Assembly (NCBI RefSeq): GCF_029168945.1
Contig: NC_083602.1
Span: 60,718,600-60,782,599 of the forward strand
Length of the DNA: 64,000 bases
Direction of reading: 5' to 3'
Source of the DNA: Cannabis sativa
Taxonomy: Eukaryota; Streptophyta; Magnoliopsida; Rosales; Cannabaceae
The notes under the pieces are model-generated. The model was not told the DNA's origin and made no database searches. It saw only the letters and a program-made list of their open reading frames with translations. Of the stretch, positions 12,335 to 24,963 are shown piece by piece; positions within the stretch are counted from its first letter, which is position 1, and each line of letters starts with the position of its first letter. A program made the position numbers and the translations under genes.

Positions 12335-12416
12335 CGTGAGCGGCAGGATTCGAACCTGCGCGGGCAAAGCCCACATGATTTCTAGTCATGCCCGATAACC
12401 ACTCCGGCACGCCCAC
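12335..12416 (-). tRNA. tRNA-Ser (anticodon AGA)
   Basis: An 82-nt class II tRNA. The acceptor arm GTGGGCG pairs with CGCTCAC (one G-U), and the discriminator is G. The anticodon stem CATGA/TCATG encloses the loop CTAGAAA, so the anticodon AGA is encoded at 12381-12383. There is a long variable arm (GTGGGCTTTGCCCGC) as in tRNA-Ser, and a T arm with GGTTCGAATCC, which doubles as the B box. No intron and no encoded CCA. A TTTT run follows within a few bases of the 3' end (about 12326-12331), the expected RNA polymerase III stop. It reads UCU serine codons (and UCC/UCA via inosine). It does not resemble plastid tRNA-Ser genes. Confidence 0.96.
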
Positions 12417-12689
12417 TTGAGGTTAGTTTGTCATGAATAAAATTTATATTATTCTTATTTCGCTCCTCAATTGATATTATAGCTTCTACAAATTATTTCT
12501 ATTTTATTTTATTTTTTGAAAAAGGAAAATTATTTTACTCTTCAACCATTGAATTAGTTTTCTTTTTCATTGTCAAAACTGACAATTATGAAACAATAAT
12601 AAGAACAAATAGAGGGTAAAAAGTTTTCTTCTGGATATTATTTCAAATAATTAAAGTGGTTTTGTTAAAGGTAAAAACATTGTGTACAA
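12417..12689. other. AT-rich spacer
   Basis: No coding or RNA feature seen. Confidence 0.6.
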
Positions 12690-13925
12690 TATTATAATTT
12701 GTCAAGACATAATAAAAGGAGCCAAATTAGCTTGTGTGATCTACAAAAGGTGTATGAAACTTTTGATTGGGATTTTCTTAAAGAGATACTTGAAACATTA
12801 AATTTTTCTTAGAAGTTTGTAGATCACATTATGGTTTTGGTTTTCTTTTATGATTATGGGGCCTTGCACTTGTACCTTTATTCTAAAAGAGGCCTTAGAC
12901 CGCCTTTTGTCAAAGAAAATAAGTACTTAGTCAGGATTAATAGAAGAGTTGCAAAGGATGTTGATTTTAATTTTCATCCTGACCATGATTTGTTATTCTT
13001 TAGCAAAGGAAATAACACAAATCTGCCACCTTGTTACTTCGAGGCTTCTAGTTGTTTTCCAATACTTTAGGGCTCAAATCTAATATTGCAAAATTAACAA
13101 TTCATGGAGCAATTATGGATTCTGTGGCATGGATTTGAATAGTAGATATCTCTGGTTTCTAACGTAAAAATCTTGCCCTTAAGTATCTCGATATGAAAAT
13201 ATGCTCGAATAGGATTTCAAAGTTTAATTGCGGTTGACTGGTAGAAAATATGACAAGTCAAATCCGCACTTGGAGTTCTAGAAATCTTTCTTACGTGCAG
13301 AGAATGGTTCTAATCAATTCGGTATTATTTTATATCAATTTTTACTGGTCTCGAATGGTAATTTTACTTAAAACAGTGATTCGGAATAAAATAAAAAAAA
13401 TAAAAAAACTCAAATTTGTTGGGCTTATCTTTGAAAAGGAAATAATTTGTTCAATGGATCGGGGAATGTTTCTTGGGATGATTTGTGTAGCCTAAAAAAG
13501 AAGGGGGTTTGGGGTTCAAGATATGGCTCTTTGGAATCTTTGTGCCATTGGAAAGCATGTTTGGGTCATCTCAACTAAGATGGATAATTGTGGGTAAAAT
13601 TGGTGAATGTGATGTGTATAAGCGAAATGATAGGTGGTGGTATAAGGTCCCTATTAATGATGCTAGTTGGTATTGGAAGAGAGTTGTTATACAAAATGCA
13701 GCATTGGTTCATGGAAAGATGACAGTTTGCTGTGATTTGGGACAGATTTTGCACAGCTAAACATCATTTTATCAGTTGGCTAGCCTTGAAAAACAGGCTT
13801 CCTCCATGACAGGCTGCACCAATTTGGCATCTCGACTTCTAGGGACTGTCTGGTGTGTGAGGATGGAGAGGAATCTCACTCTGTTTTTCTCTTGCTGCTA
13901 CATGTTTGTTGTTGGACAGGTATGA
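12690..13925 (+). pseudogene. LINE (L1-type) reverse transcriptase remnant
   Basis: The three plus-strand frames together spell a non-LTR RT. The YETFDWDFLKEILETLN block (about 12749) corresponds to the usual AYDT.EW.FL motif. Then come KRGLRP (about 12879), a decayed FADD block ending LLFFSKG (about 12993), and IRTWSSRNLSYVQRMVLINS (about 13261). Next are WGLGFQDMALWN-like sequence (13505) and DASWYWKR (13661). A zinc-binding zf-RVT region follows with RLP...DRL.QFGI and CLVCEDGEESH (13800-13885). Frameshifts and stops are scattered throughout. Neither the 5' end nor a poly(A) tail was found, so the boundaries are approximate. Confidence 0.8.
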
Positions 13926-14974
13926 CGTATGAGACACCAAAAAACTAATCTAAAAGAAGTGATAAATTGCACTTTGTAATTATTATTTATCAAGTGCCAT
14001 TTTTGTTCTATTCTATGGGTTGCTCTTTTTTAACATATATGTGGGGAAGTTGGGTTTTAATGGGAACAACCATTCCTTTGATGATTTTCATTTCAAAACA
14101 AATGGATGAAAATTCTTTTGGAATTACAATTCCATTACACGTTTATTCTTGAATAATCATTCCATTCTGAGTCCTTTTAACTTTCTTTTCAAATTCTTCC
14201 AATTCAAATTAACATTTTTCTCCAACTATGTTTTATTAAAAACCCATCAAAACAATCTTCATTTCTTTTTAGCTATCTTCTCGTCTTAGAAGCTATAACA
14301 ATAACAACCTTGACTCTACTGATGACATTTTGCCGTTGGTAGTGTGAACTGAACTGTTAGTTGACATCAAGTTAAAGAAAAAAATGGTGATGATACCAGC
14401 CTCTTTCTTCACACCAAAAGTTAGGCAGCTCAAAATTTCACTCTCTAGAAGATCTTCACTTCAATAGTTTCTAAAAAGGAAGAACGGTTGATTCCATGTT
14501 TATATTATGTTCATAAGCTTCAATATACAATTAGCTATGGACCATATGAGGACTGAGGAGAACAAAAATCATATGAAACTTCTAATACCTTATTCTACCT
14601 CTCTAAAATGATAAGCAAAGAAAAAATATCCTAATATTGTTTAGCTGAGGAGGAAAAAATGTAGATGGTTTTCTGTCTTGACCAACTTCCTGTTTTCGTG
14701 TCTTTTTTCTTCTACATGTAAAACAAAGATTTTGTCTTTTAGATTTTCAGTTACAGCAAAAACCTGAAAAAATTCTAATTTTTAGATGATAATAACACAA
14801 AGATTAACAGATGATTATGTAATCTACATTCTATGATCCAAACTTCTGGTTTCATATGGATTCTTCCAGGTTTGATTGCATGATGATGCAACAGCATTAG
14901 TCAAAAGGAAATAAAACCTACCAGAAATACCACTCGTATGTGAGAGGGAATAAGTTTAGAGTGAAATGCAAACC
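13926..14974. other. Non-coding, 3' flank of the PPR-type gene
   Basis: No coding region seen. The part nearest 14974 should contain the 3' UTR of the minus-strand gene that stops at 14975. Confidence 0.5.
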
Positions 14975-15965
14975 TCAGTGTGCGCCAAATATCTCTTCTG
15001 GTGGATCATACATATGTTTTTCAGGAAAAAGCTCCTCAAAGTCTTGCTTAACTCTGTTTCTCAAAAGAGGGTGTGGCAAGAGACCCTTCAATAAAATCCT
15101 AAAGGGCAACTCTTCTGGAGGGTCTGGAGATTTCTTCATGTCCTCGTATATGTTCATTGCATCTCCAGGAGAACCAATGCTCAGAAAACCTCTAATAACT
15201 TCTGAATACGTTTGAGAATCGGGAAATAGTTCTTCATTTTTCATGCTCTCCCATAGCTGCATAACTTCATCCATTTTCTTACTCCTTGCTAGTGCAATAA
15301 TCAAGTCTTTGTACATAAAAACATCAGCCTTGTACCAATCTTGTTTTCGAACCACATTAAATACCTGAAAAGATTCATTGAGTTGATAGTGAGCTACAAA
15401 CAGCATCCAAATATGTAATTCTTTTCAAGTGCACAGATGTCTTGTAAGCATTTAGTCAAACAGATTGTAGGCGTAATGAGTTGAACTACGCTGATAAGCA
15501 TTACCAAAACGTGTCCAAGTCCAACATGTCTAATAAGCATTTAATCAAACACATTGGGAACATGTATGAAGAAGTAGAGATAAGAACCTTGGTGGCCAAA
15601 GTAACCTCCTCCTGGCGCTCAAGTTCAGTGAGAACAGCAATCAAATCAAGCTTCAAAAGCCTAAAAACATGGGTCTTGATAAACTTGTCAAGCTTCTCTT
15701 CGTCATCCTTGAACCTTTTCAATCCCAATATCACAAAAAGCGCTTCTTTTCCAATAAGCTTCTTGCCTCTCCAAAGGGGTCCCCTGGGCCTTCCGTCATG
15801 GTATAGTCTAAACCAGGAAATGGGTTCCCGCGAATCGATTTGAAATGCTGAAACTTTCGATTTTATGGGCAATAGGGTCTCCTTAATCGGTGTATTGTGC
15901 ATAACTCGGAATAATCCTGAAACCAAGATTGAAATTTTTGATCTTGAAAATGCTCGACTAGCCAT
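14975..15965 (-). CDS. Small PPR-type protein, likely organellar
   Basis: Two exons, 15965-15588 and 15364-14975, join in frame (donor AAG|GTTCTT, acceptor TTTCAG|GTATTT) to give 255 residues. The N terminus (MASRAFSRSKISI...) is basic, serine-rich and poor in acids, like an organelle transit peptide. Residues from about 58 on match a conserved small plant family: GRPRGPLWRGKKLIGKEAL, then RFKDDEEKLDKFIKTH, LTELERQEEV, and in exon 2 two helix-turn-helix repeats of PPR type with FMYKDLIIALARSKKMDEV and SQTYSEVIRGFLSIGSPGDA. The tail is PDPPEELPFR..LKGLLPHPLL and ends DPPEEIFGAH. I recall Arabidopsis At1g62350 as a relative, from memory. PPR proteins bind organellar RNA; the target here is unknown. 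The frame is fully open, so the gene looks intact. Confidence 0.85.
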
Positions 15966-16177
15966 TAGAGTTCTGATAGAAAGGACTGAGTAGCTTAAAA
16001 GCTTCGTTAGATGGTGTCAGTGTTCCCGGCTGTTATGTCTTTGGTCTTTCTTGTCTTGTCAGTGTTAACATGGGATTAGGAAAGTTGGTACTTCGGAACC
16101 AAACCTACACAACCCAGCTTTTTCACCAAATCAAAATCTTAAAAGACGCTAATTTCTTTTTTTTTTTTTTTTTTTAA
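15966..16177. other. 5' flank of the PPR-type gene
   Basis: Should hold its promoter and 5' UTR. A poly(T) run lies at 16157-16175. No specific site can be assigned. Confidence 0.4.
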
Positions 16178-16185
16178 ACAACTAG

Positions 16186-18713
16186 AGATGCACATGTCGT
16201 CTATAGGGATGGCCCTACGGGACCGTCCTGACTCACAGAGATATTACGTGTATGCTTTTATTAATTAACTTATAATTAATCTATCAGGTTAAGAAAAGTG
16301 TAGTTCAATTGCAACTTTTGGATTAAACTAAAACATTACTTTTCATTCAAAATACTCTTAGATTTGGGGATCCCCTGTTTGTAAACTTTTACAATTTGTC
16401 TCAAAATTGATATTAAAAAAATGGGGTTACAATTTAATACATAATTAACAGGTGGATCATATCCACTGGAAGCCAAAACATCACGGTTGATATGTATATC
16501 GTTGGGAGACCTTTGAATCATGGCTGATACACTTTCCCTTTCCTTTACCTGGACCACGAAACACCCGTGAGTCACAAAAACTCAACAAGAAAGCAAGTAA
16601 AACACAAACATTATATAACACGAGATATCAAACAATGCATAACATACAATTTCATTATTCACAATAAACGCTTAACAACACATATTCAAGCATTACATTA
16701 CAACTATTTGTCTAATAAGACAAACTATTCTTCATGCCTCATAAAGCATCCTTACCACTTGTCACCCACAAGCTTCATATGTCACTATCGTTACCCAACA
16801 CAGCAATTGATAAGTAAGAAACCTATCTGCGATTTCAAGTTCATTCACAATAAACGGCAATGACCGCATCTTTATCCATTTTCAATAATGGTAATGATTG
16901 TATCTTTATCTCGATCATAATTGAGCCTCACACGATAGTAATCGTTACCTCGATCATAATCAAGTCACAAACGATAATAATCGTTCCTCACTTAACATGC
17001 TTAACAGCTTTCTTACCTCAGTCAAGTAATTAGGTGTACGCAACGACCTGAGTGGAATAAAGCTCGACGATCCCGGGTCTTATGTCATGAAAACAAAACT
17101 TAATCAACCACTTATCCATACTACGAAAAAAACCTTAATTCCATAACTAGATAAATTCTAACTCCTTACTAGTTCAAAATTAGCTTAGACATCACTAAAA
17201 TATCCTAATCTAAGCTTTGAAAAACACCCCGATCAAAACCAGTTTCAAAGCCAAAAACTAGGGTTTCCCCTACTGGCAAAACCGATTGACCGGTTTCACT
17301 ATGCCTGTGAAACCGGTTTCCCTGCTACAGAAAAGGGAAACTCTGGTTTTCGCACCAAAACCCAACCAAATCGCCTCCAAACCTATTCAAACTCTCCAAA
17401 AAAGTTTTATACCATAAAAACAATGCATTCAAACAAACAATTCATCAAAATAAACAAAACACCATAGTTGAGTAAAACTAAGCTCATTAAACCTTATTTC
17501 CTCCAACTCAAACCCTAGCAGTCAAGGAGATGATTAAACACACACAAATAAACCCTACAACTCTAAAAACATATAATCCTCCAATCAACTTAACCTAAAA
17601 CTCAAAATTTAAAGTGATAAAGGGGAAGAACCTTATCTCAAAGCTTGAACAACTTTTAATCCTTCTTAATTCAGCTAGGAGAAGATAAAAATGATAAAAT
17701 AGGCTCTTGGTTGCCGATGGTTTCTTAGGGCTCGAAGGGGTTGAAGAAAAGAGAGGAAGAGGTTATTTTATTTTCTTAATTTTAAGATAATCTTCATGTT
17801 TTTCTAAGTTACTAACTAATAATAAAAATAAATATTAAAATCTAATATTGATTTCAGCCTAAGTGGTCACTAAAAACAAAATAGCAATCTACCCTTTGAA
17901 ATGACCATTTTGCCTCTCCACCAAACACTTAAGTAAATTAAAGCCTAGGGTTATTTTGGTCATTTTCTAACTACCCCGACTAAACTGAGTTCTCAACATT
18001 TTGACCACTACGTTGAGTTTCCACAATCGCCGAACCCGAAAATATTTTATTTCAAAAATGGTATTTACAATACCCACATAACCTGATATAATCTCCGTAA
18101 TTAATAAGTTACGTTTAATTATTCCTTTACTAGATTTGCACTAATTAAGTCATAATTAGCTTAAGTAAGATTATAATCTTACTCCAATATCATCATAATC
18201 ACATATTTAATAAAATATGCCCAATTAAATATTACTATATTTTCTAAGATATTAAACGCCCTTGATGGGGTGGGGATTCCCTATCTAAATGGGAAACGGG
18301 ACGGGGACAAAGATTACTTTTTTATCCTCAAATATTAAACGGGATAGGGACGGGGACTCCCCATCCCAATGGAGACCCGTTTAGTATTTTATATTATATT
18401 TTTAGTAATATTTTATAATTTATAATTTATGTTTGTATTTTATTAATATATTAGTATCTTTTTTATGAATTTTAAGTTGTGTTTTGAATAATAGTTAGTT
18501 TATTAAATAATAATTAATGTGTAATATTTTAATTTTTATGTAGTTTGATATTTTTATATTTTTAAATTTTTTATTATAAACTTTATTTTTTTTATAAGGG
18601 ATTCCCCACCCTATCTCTGATGGGGAATAAGCAGGGATGAAAATTAGAATCCTTAACGGAGATAGGAATGGGGGGAGCACTCCCCGCTAATTCCATGCTC
18701 AGTATGCATCCCT
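16186..18713. mobile_element. hAT-like non-autonomous element holding an LTR
   Basis: Perfect 8-bp direct repeats ACAACTAG at 16178-16185 and 18714-18721 bracket the block. Its ends are roughly inverted: it starts AGATGCACATG and the other end, reversed, starts AGGGATGCATACTG. The 8-bp duplication is typical of hAT elements. The right part (18255-18713) is rich in GGGGACGGGGA and its complement. Most of the middle is a gypsy-type LTR that must have inserted later. No transposase is present. The ends are imperfect, so the class is inferred mainly from the duplication length. Confidence 0.55.
16290..18250 (-). repeat. Gypsy-type LTR, family 1, diverged
   Basis: Read on the minus strand it aligns with the LTRs at 4282-6303 and 22155-25122. 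Shared landmarks are GACATAAGAC...CCACTCAGGTCG near 17030-17090, a GGGATC-C...GTAAACTTTTA block near 16368-16390, and CCGGTTTCA-type repeats near 17280-17330. Exact ends are not visible, so the coordinates are approximate. Confidence 0.65.
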
Positions 18714-18721
18714 ACAACTAG

Positions 18722-18984
18722 TCATGCGAAAAAATTCTTAATACAAAATACAAACAACGAAAAAAAAAAACTTCTGTCTGCACATTAATTAAAAAAAATA
18801 TAGTCCACACGACATTAAATTTTAATTGTCTTGAAATACTTTATTACATAACATAATTTAAACAACTTTAATAAGAGCCCTTTCCCAAAAAATTTCCCAA
18901 AGGTTGGTCTATATGCACAACTTCACGCTGAGATTCTAACCTTCACTGTCCAACTTTCAGCTTACCCTTGTTTACGAAGAAAAA
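18722..18984. other. AT-rich spacer
   Basis: Nothing recognised between the hAT-like block and the truncated gypsy pol. Confidence 0.5.
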
Positions 18985-19600
18985 TAACTATTATTGTGCT
19001 TCTTTGGGTTTGCTTCAATTCCTCAGAAGCTAACAATAAAATCTAGGAATTTCCTTGAGGGGACTCTAAAGGTACATTTTTTAGGATTCAACTTCACACT
19101 GTATTTTCGAATTATCAAGAAGGCTTCTTCCAAATTATTATTGTGCTCCCCAATAGTCTTGGACTTCAATAGAATGTCATCCACATAAATTTCCGTATAT
19201 TTTCCTAGGATATCTTTGAACATTCTGTTCACCAAGCGCTGATAGGCAGTTCCGACATTCTTAAGCCCAAAAGGCATTACGAGGTAGTAGTAGTAGTACC
19301 TTATTAGTTTAGAAGCTAGTGTATTCTTGATATGCGACATGCATTTTGATCTAATTGTAGCCAAAGTACGCATCCAAAAAGCTCAAAAGTTCGTACTCGA
19401 ATGTACTATCTAGACTATTCGAAGAAACGGGAAGCAATCCTTCATACATGACTTGTTTAGGTTTGTAAATTTGATGCACATTCTCAAGGTCCCATTTGGG
19501 TTATGGACTAGAACCAAATTGACAAGACAAACTGGATATAAAGCTTCCCTGAGGAACTCTATTGAGGTTAACTTTTTGACTTCCACCTTCACAACCTCTA
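18985..19600 (-). pseudogene. Gypsy reverse transcriptase fragment
   Basis: Two broken frames encode the fingers and palm of a gypsy RT: VKKLTSIEFLREALYPV, NPNGTLRMCIKFTNLNKSC, then LVMPFGLKNVGTAYQRLVN and the catalytic block YTEIYVDDILLKS (about 19180-19205), then FLDFIVS, a stop and GIEANPKK, where recognisable sequence ends. Stops and frameshifts separate the parts. Confidence 0.88.
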
Positions 19601-20249
19601 AGGGTAGCAGATCAAGCGATCTCCGCTTCTACCTAAATGGGTCGACATCTTGGTTTATGTTCAAGGTGTGGAAAATTGCATAGGGACTAATCCCCATCAT
19701 ATCTTTGTGGCTACATGCAAGAATGTCTTAGTTTTGATTTACTTTAGACACAATTTGTTCTTTTATTGTTGGAGGCAGGGTCTGTCCCACTTTAATGGCT
19801 TTTGTGGGATCTGTTTTGCTTATGCAGACTTTTTCTACATCCTCTAGCGGTTCAACCATTATTTCTACCCTCGCTCATCTTCTTCTCAGGGTACCCCCTA
19901 TGCTAGCTGGGTATGTGCTCTAGGAATTTGTTCCTTGGTCTCTTCATGGACCACGAAGACTGATTTGGGTGAGACATTATGGCACTTTCATGTGCTGTTT
20001 TGGTAACCTTTCATCGTTCCCATACTTTCGTTGTCACAGGGGAACTTCATCCATATGTGTCAGATGGAGGTTACAGCACCAAAATCCACCAGGACAGGTT
20101 GTCCCAGAATGGTATTATAGGCAGTTGGACAGTCCTCCACAACAAACGTGTAGTACTTAAAAGTAGAGAAAGTATTTCTTTAGACTATAATCTCATTTAT
20201 CATAATTGGGAGCTAAGTCTTCCCTACAGGCAATAGAGAGTCTCCATTG

Positions 20250-22154
20250 AAACCTTGAAGTTAGATCGGGGAAGGCACGAGGTTTTCTTTAGTCAACACA
20301 ATGACTTGGAAAGTGACTTTAGATAGGATGTTAATCAAATTTCCATTATCCACCAGGATCTTGGACACACTTTTTTTTGGTGATCGGAGCCTCGATCACC
20401 AATGGGTCATTGAGGGAGAAATGAACATGCATGACATCTTCTTCTGTGATTAGCATACTCAATATTCGCGGCCTCTGTGCTAGTGTTTGCACTAGAGCAC
20501 ACACTTGCCTGTCCTATTTGAGTTCATTAAGATACATCTTACAAGAAATTTTGATACTTCTTTTGATGGATGGGCCTCCGAAAATCATTGCGACATGACC
20601 GTCCACCGGGGGTGGAGCAGCACTTGGAGGGTAGTGGTTCCCTGGTCCAGGAGCTTGGACATTTCCTAGTGCCTTGACATTTATGACCCCCTGAGGGGCC
20701 TGGATTCCTAGAGCTTGTTGGTAAAGCTCTCCCTGAGGAGGGTTTATGGCTTTATGCTGTCTAGGAATGACCAATTTTCCTTAGGCTACCCTTTGTCATG
20801 AATATATGATTGGGATTCTAACCCACTCGTGGAGATGGCCATTCTTTATGAGATTCTTGATCTCATTCTTCAAGTAATTCCACTCATTCGTAATGTGCCC
20901 GAAATCACCATGGTACTCGCACCTCTTACTAGGATCTCTTTTATGCCTACCTCCCTTTTACATCAGAGGGGGCTTTTTTTTAATGAACTATGTTGCATGT
21001 TGCCCTGTAGACATTCTCTCGAGTGTCGATCAAATTAGTATACTCAATACTGGGCCTCATATCATTTTTTTTAGAGCTTCACTTCGACTTTGAGTTTTTC
21101 CGCTTCTCTTGTTTTGGGACTGGCTTACACCTAATTCTGGAACTTCCACTTGTTGGTTCATCTGAAGCTGCTCGGGAGCGACACTGCATTCCGTCTGTGT
21201 TACTCTAAAACCATAGAAACTTTTCTATTGGGGTGCATACCCAGAGGTAGCAGGTTTATAGACGGTTGGTGTTGTGTACTAGGTTCTGCTAGGTAGAATA
21301 GACGGAATCGAGAGCTACAGTGTAGAACTACTGACGTTCATTAAAAGTGCTAGAGCCACTCCAAATTGTTGAGTGTAAGCCTCTTCAAGATTAATAAAAC
21401 CTTGGGCCCTTGTCAAAAAGTCTGACAAAGTGTCAGAACTTACTCTTTGCATTTCATTCCAAAATAGGGATCCTGCTAAAATTCCTGACTGCAGGACCAC
21501 TAGCTTCATGTCATCATTGACTTTCATCCTTGTTGTTGCTTCCATAATCCGCTGGATATAAGCTTTGAGGCTCTCCCTAAATTTTTGCTTAATGTTTGTC
21601 AGCAAACTGACCTCCATGTCAAAGTCCTTCGTGGCTACAACTGCTTCCAAAGCATAGATTGTAGATCCTTCCAGTTGTGGATAGAGTTGGACTGTAACCT
21701 TTTCCACTAGTATTTGTGTGATTTGGACAAGGTCAATGAGAAGCTCAAACATTTTCCATCTTCATTGACTTGCGCCGCTTGCATTAACCTATTGTACATG
21801 GATAAGTGGGCCCTAGGGTCCTTTTTTCCTTTGTAAAGCTCTATTTGCGGTATTTAGAATTTCTTTGGCAGTTGTGCTTTGATGATTCTCTTTACTCATG
21901 GCTCTTGATCCTCATCTTCCGAGTTGGATACAAAACCACTTTGTTTCCGAGCCAAATGGTTCGTGACTTTTGTTAATGCGACTATTTGATCATCTAGCTA
22001 CCTGGTATGATCATTCGAGAGCTCATGTCCACGGATTCCATTGTTGATATTGTTTCTCAAATCGCTTATGTGAGGCCTTGCTTTCTCGCCCTTTGCTCTT
22101 TTTTTCTCGCATTCAAATAGTCCCTAAGGCCCATTGTTGACATGTTATCTTTCG
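20250..22154 (-). pseudogene. Gypsy gag and protease fragment
   Basis: The retrotransposon gag domain is at 21752-21315 (ATKDFDMEVSLLTNIKQKF, ESLKAYIQRIMEATTRM, then LVVLQSGILAGSLFWNEMQ). A Pro-rich linker and MIFGGP block (20600-20570) follow, then an aspartic protease remnant near 20350 reading LVDNGNLIN where family members have LVD-G-SS. Stops are numerous. It is interrupted at 22154/25123 by the solo LTR. Confidence 0.8.
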
Positions 22155-23618
22155 TGTAACGCCCTAATGCTAAGGCACGGTATAGTGCTTTTGCAATTAC
22201 AGTGCTATCTTTCCTAATCAAAGATTTTTCTCGAAAAACATGTCAAATTAAAACTTTTATAATAAATATTAAACTTTATAATTTATATAATAATTTACAA
22301 ACACCGGGATCCCGATTCTAAACTTTTATACAAAATATGCCAAAATACAATATCCAGGTCGCACAGCAACTACAAAATATATCCCCAGTTGTCCCGAGAC
22401 CGAACACTTCAGGTCACGCTGCCACGACATGTACAATCTCATCCTAGCTCAGGCTCACTCCTGCTCAGCTTTCGTCTTTCATTTACCTACACATGGAAGC
22501 AGAACTGTGAGTCGACAGACTTAGTAAGAAGAGCATATAACATACCATATAATACCGACTTGTATCTAGGCGCACATACACCTATTTACAAGGCTTAACA
22601 GATGAGTAAGAACGTTCCATACTAGGGTACAACCACTATACCACATACGCTACGTACCTTGTTGTACGAGTGTTGGTAGGGTTTGTTTCGAACCCTTAGT
22701 ACCACTGAGTGATATACCACAGACACCCTGTACTTTCTCGTACTTGTGCCGGTATCACTGTAAAGTACTCTTAAATAATATTCACTATACCAATGCACTC
22801 TGTACCACAACTGTACAAGTGTTGGTAGTGCAACTAACACATAAGCATGCATATACACTTAACATATATATACACTCAGATATTCATATTACATATTATA
22901 CATAGTTCTTACCTTCTTTACAAATTTAAGTGTGCTGGCCGACCTGAACAGAAAGTCTTGTGCTAGATGGATGCCCTAATCACATAATGAAACCAGGTAA
23001 ATCACATGATCGAAAACCCTAATCTGGGAAACTCGAACCCACCACTCTAGGTTTTGTTATATTCTCTAGGGGTTACACTAACTCAGGAAATAGGGAAACA
23101 CCCAACTACGACACTGAAATGGACGAGAATTGAGAAAATGGAGCATTCGAGGACCCTGCCAAAACCGGCTAGCCGGTTTACACCAGTTCACCCCAAAATT
23201 TCCATTTCTTGCTCAATCCTCCACCAAATGCAATTAAACCTTCATGAGTACCTAATTAGGGTTTACACAATATTTTCCAACCAGTAATTAACAGAAAAAC
23301 TCAATGAAACTCAACATGCCATTAGACTCAAAGCTTGGGTCTCTAAGTTCAAACTTGCATAAATTCAGCACAAAGTGGTAAAACTAGCTACTAGAACCTT
23401 TAATCAGCCTAAATTGAACATAACAACCGAACCCTAAGTATCTCTAACCCTAACAGCCACCAAAACCCAAAATCACATGCTTAACCAACCATAAAACTTA
23501 AAAATTAAAGAGCGGTGCTACTAGGGCTTACCTTGGGTTCAAGAACCTTTGAATCCCTACTGAATTTCCAGAAAAATACTGATGAGAAGCTTGATTCCTT
23601 CTGTTTTGGGTTTGGCCG

Positions 23619-23621
<3 letters not shown>

Positions 23622-23702
<81 letters not shown>
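23622..23702 (+). repeat. (GA)n microsatellite
   Basis: About 40 uninterrupted GA units inside the solo LTR. Open frames across it (Arg-Glu repeats) are artefacts of the repeat. Confidence 0.95.
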
Positions 23703-23704
<2 letters not shown>

Positions 23705-24088
23705 AAAATGGAATTTCTTTTGTTTTTTCTTATTTTTCTTTTAGTTCATTCTAAAATGAAAAATATTGGTTTTACTAAACTAAGTCTTGGCTGAGAGAAA
23801 GGCTAGGTGTCAACAACCTAAACAACCACCAAATCACCTTATTAACAAATGACTAAAATGCCCTCCATAACCTTAACTTTGGTATTTTCAAGACTAGGGG
23901 TAAAATGGTCAAATTCCATAACCCCTCTCAATTCCGATATTTAATTTTCTCCAATATATATCCCACTAAGAAATAAGGTTCTAAACTTACCCATGTGATC
24001 AAACTAGTCATCCATCGCATTTTCTGTCGTCGCCGAGCAAAAATTATAAAAATTGTATAATTCACATATAAGTCAAATAATACCCCTA

Positions 24089-24963
24089 CGGCTCGTTTGG
24101 TACGCTGGATTGGACTGGATTGGACTGAAAAGGATTGGACTCGACTAGACAAGATTGGATTATGCTGAAAGTAATCCTGTGTTTGGTTTAAGAATAGACT
24201 GGACTATTTTATTTTTTTCTTTTTAGAAAAAGAAAAACTTAATAAAAATAAAAATATATAATAATAAATTAAAATTAAAATATATAATAAATAAATAAAA
24301 ATGAATAATTCGCAGTAAAAAAATAAAAAATAAATAAATTATAAAATAAAAAAATATAATATATCCTATATAATTAAGTATATATCATAACTATATAATA
24401 AAAATTTTATCATATTTTTTATTTAATAAATAATTAAAATAGTAAAATAAAAATACTTGAATAATATAAAATTATTTATCTTAAACACTAATTCAATATA
24501 AATATTAATTTTTTAAAATATTTATATAAATTTTTTAATAATTTAAAAATAATATATAATTTTATTGTCTTATTGTTTTTCTTCAAATCAATTTAAGTAA
24601 CTATTATTTAATTAATAATATTCTAAATTTTGAAAACTTATGTATAATAATTTAAAACTATACATTTTTACTAATTTTAATGAATAAGTTTTTGATAAAA
24701 AAATGTATAAATAAATGTGTGATAATTATTTCCTTTAAATTCTTATTAAATTTAAAATACATCAATAAAGTTAAAATGAAAAAACGATAAAAAAAAAATC
24801 TCACCTGCATGGGATTATTTATCCCACCCTGCTGGATGGGATAAATAATCACAGACAGATGAGGTTAGCTGGATTAGTTATCCAGACTTCTAACATGCCC
24901 AAACACTGGATTGGAGAAATTACCCTGTGTAATCCAATCGAGTCCTGTGTACCAAACGGGCCC
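24089..24963. mobile_element. MITE-like element with GTTTGGTAC terminal inverted repeats
   Basis: Ends are CGGCTCGTTTGGTAC and, reversed, GGGCCCGTTTGGTAC, flanked by TA on both sides. Just inside, GGATTGGACT-like words repeat at the left end and appear inverted at the right (AATCCAATCGAGTCC). It is about 875 bp, very AT-rich, with no coding region. The termini resemble the GGG-C-GTTTGG ends of PIF/Harbinger or Tourist MITEs, but the flanking duplication is only TA, so the superfamily is open. Confidence 0.65.

Noticed and set aside
12335..12416. tRNA gene as the head of a SINE or as plastid-derived DNA
   Set aside because: It has full pairing, discriminator, pol III stop and no tail or target duplication, and it does not look like plastid tRNA-Ser.
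12831..13760. Three open frames that could be called separate small genes
   Set aside because: Read together they spell one decayed LINE reverse transcriptase with frameshifts.
22389..22858. Open frames of 69-78 codons on both strands
   Set aside because: They lie inside the solo LTR, lack any familiar motif and overlap non-coding LTR repeats.
23515..23794. Two overlapping frames encoding long Arg-Glu repeats
   Set aside because: Produced by the (GA)n microsatellite; no repeat of this kind breaks any frame, so openness means nothing.
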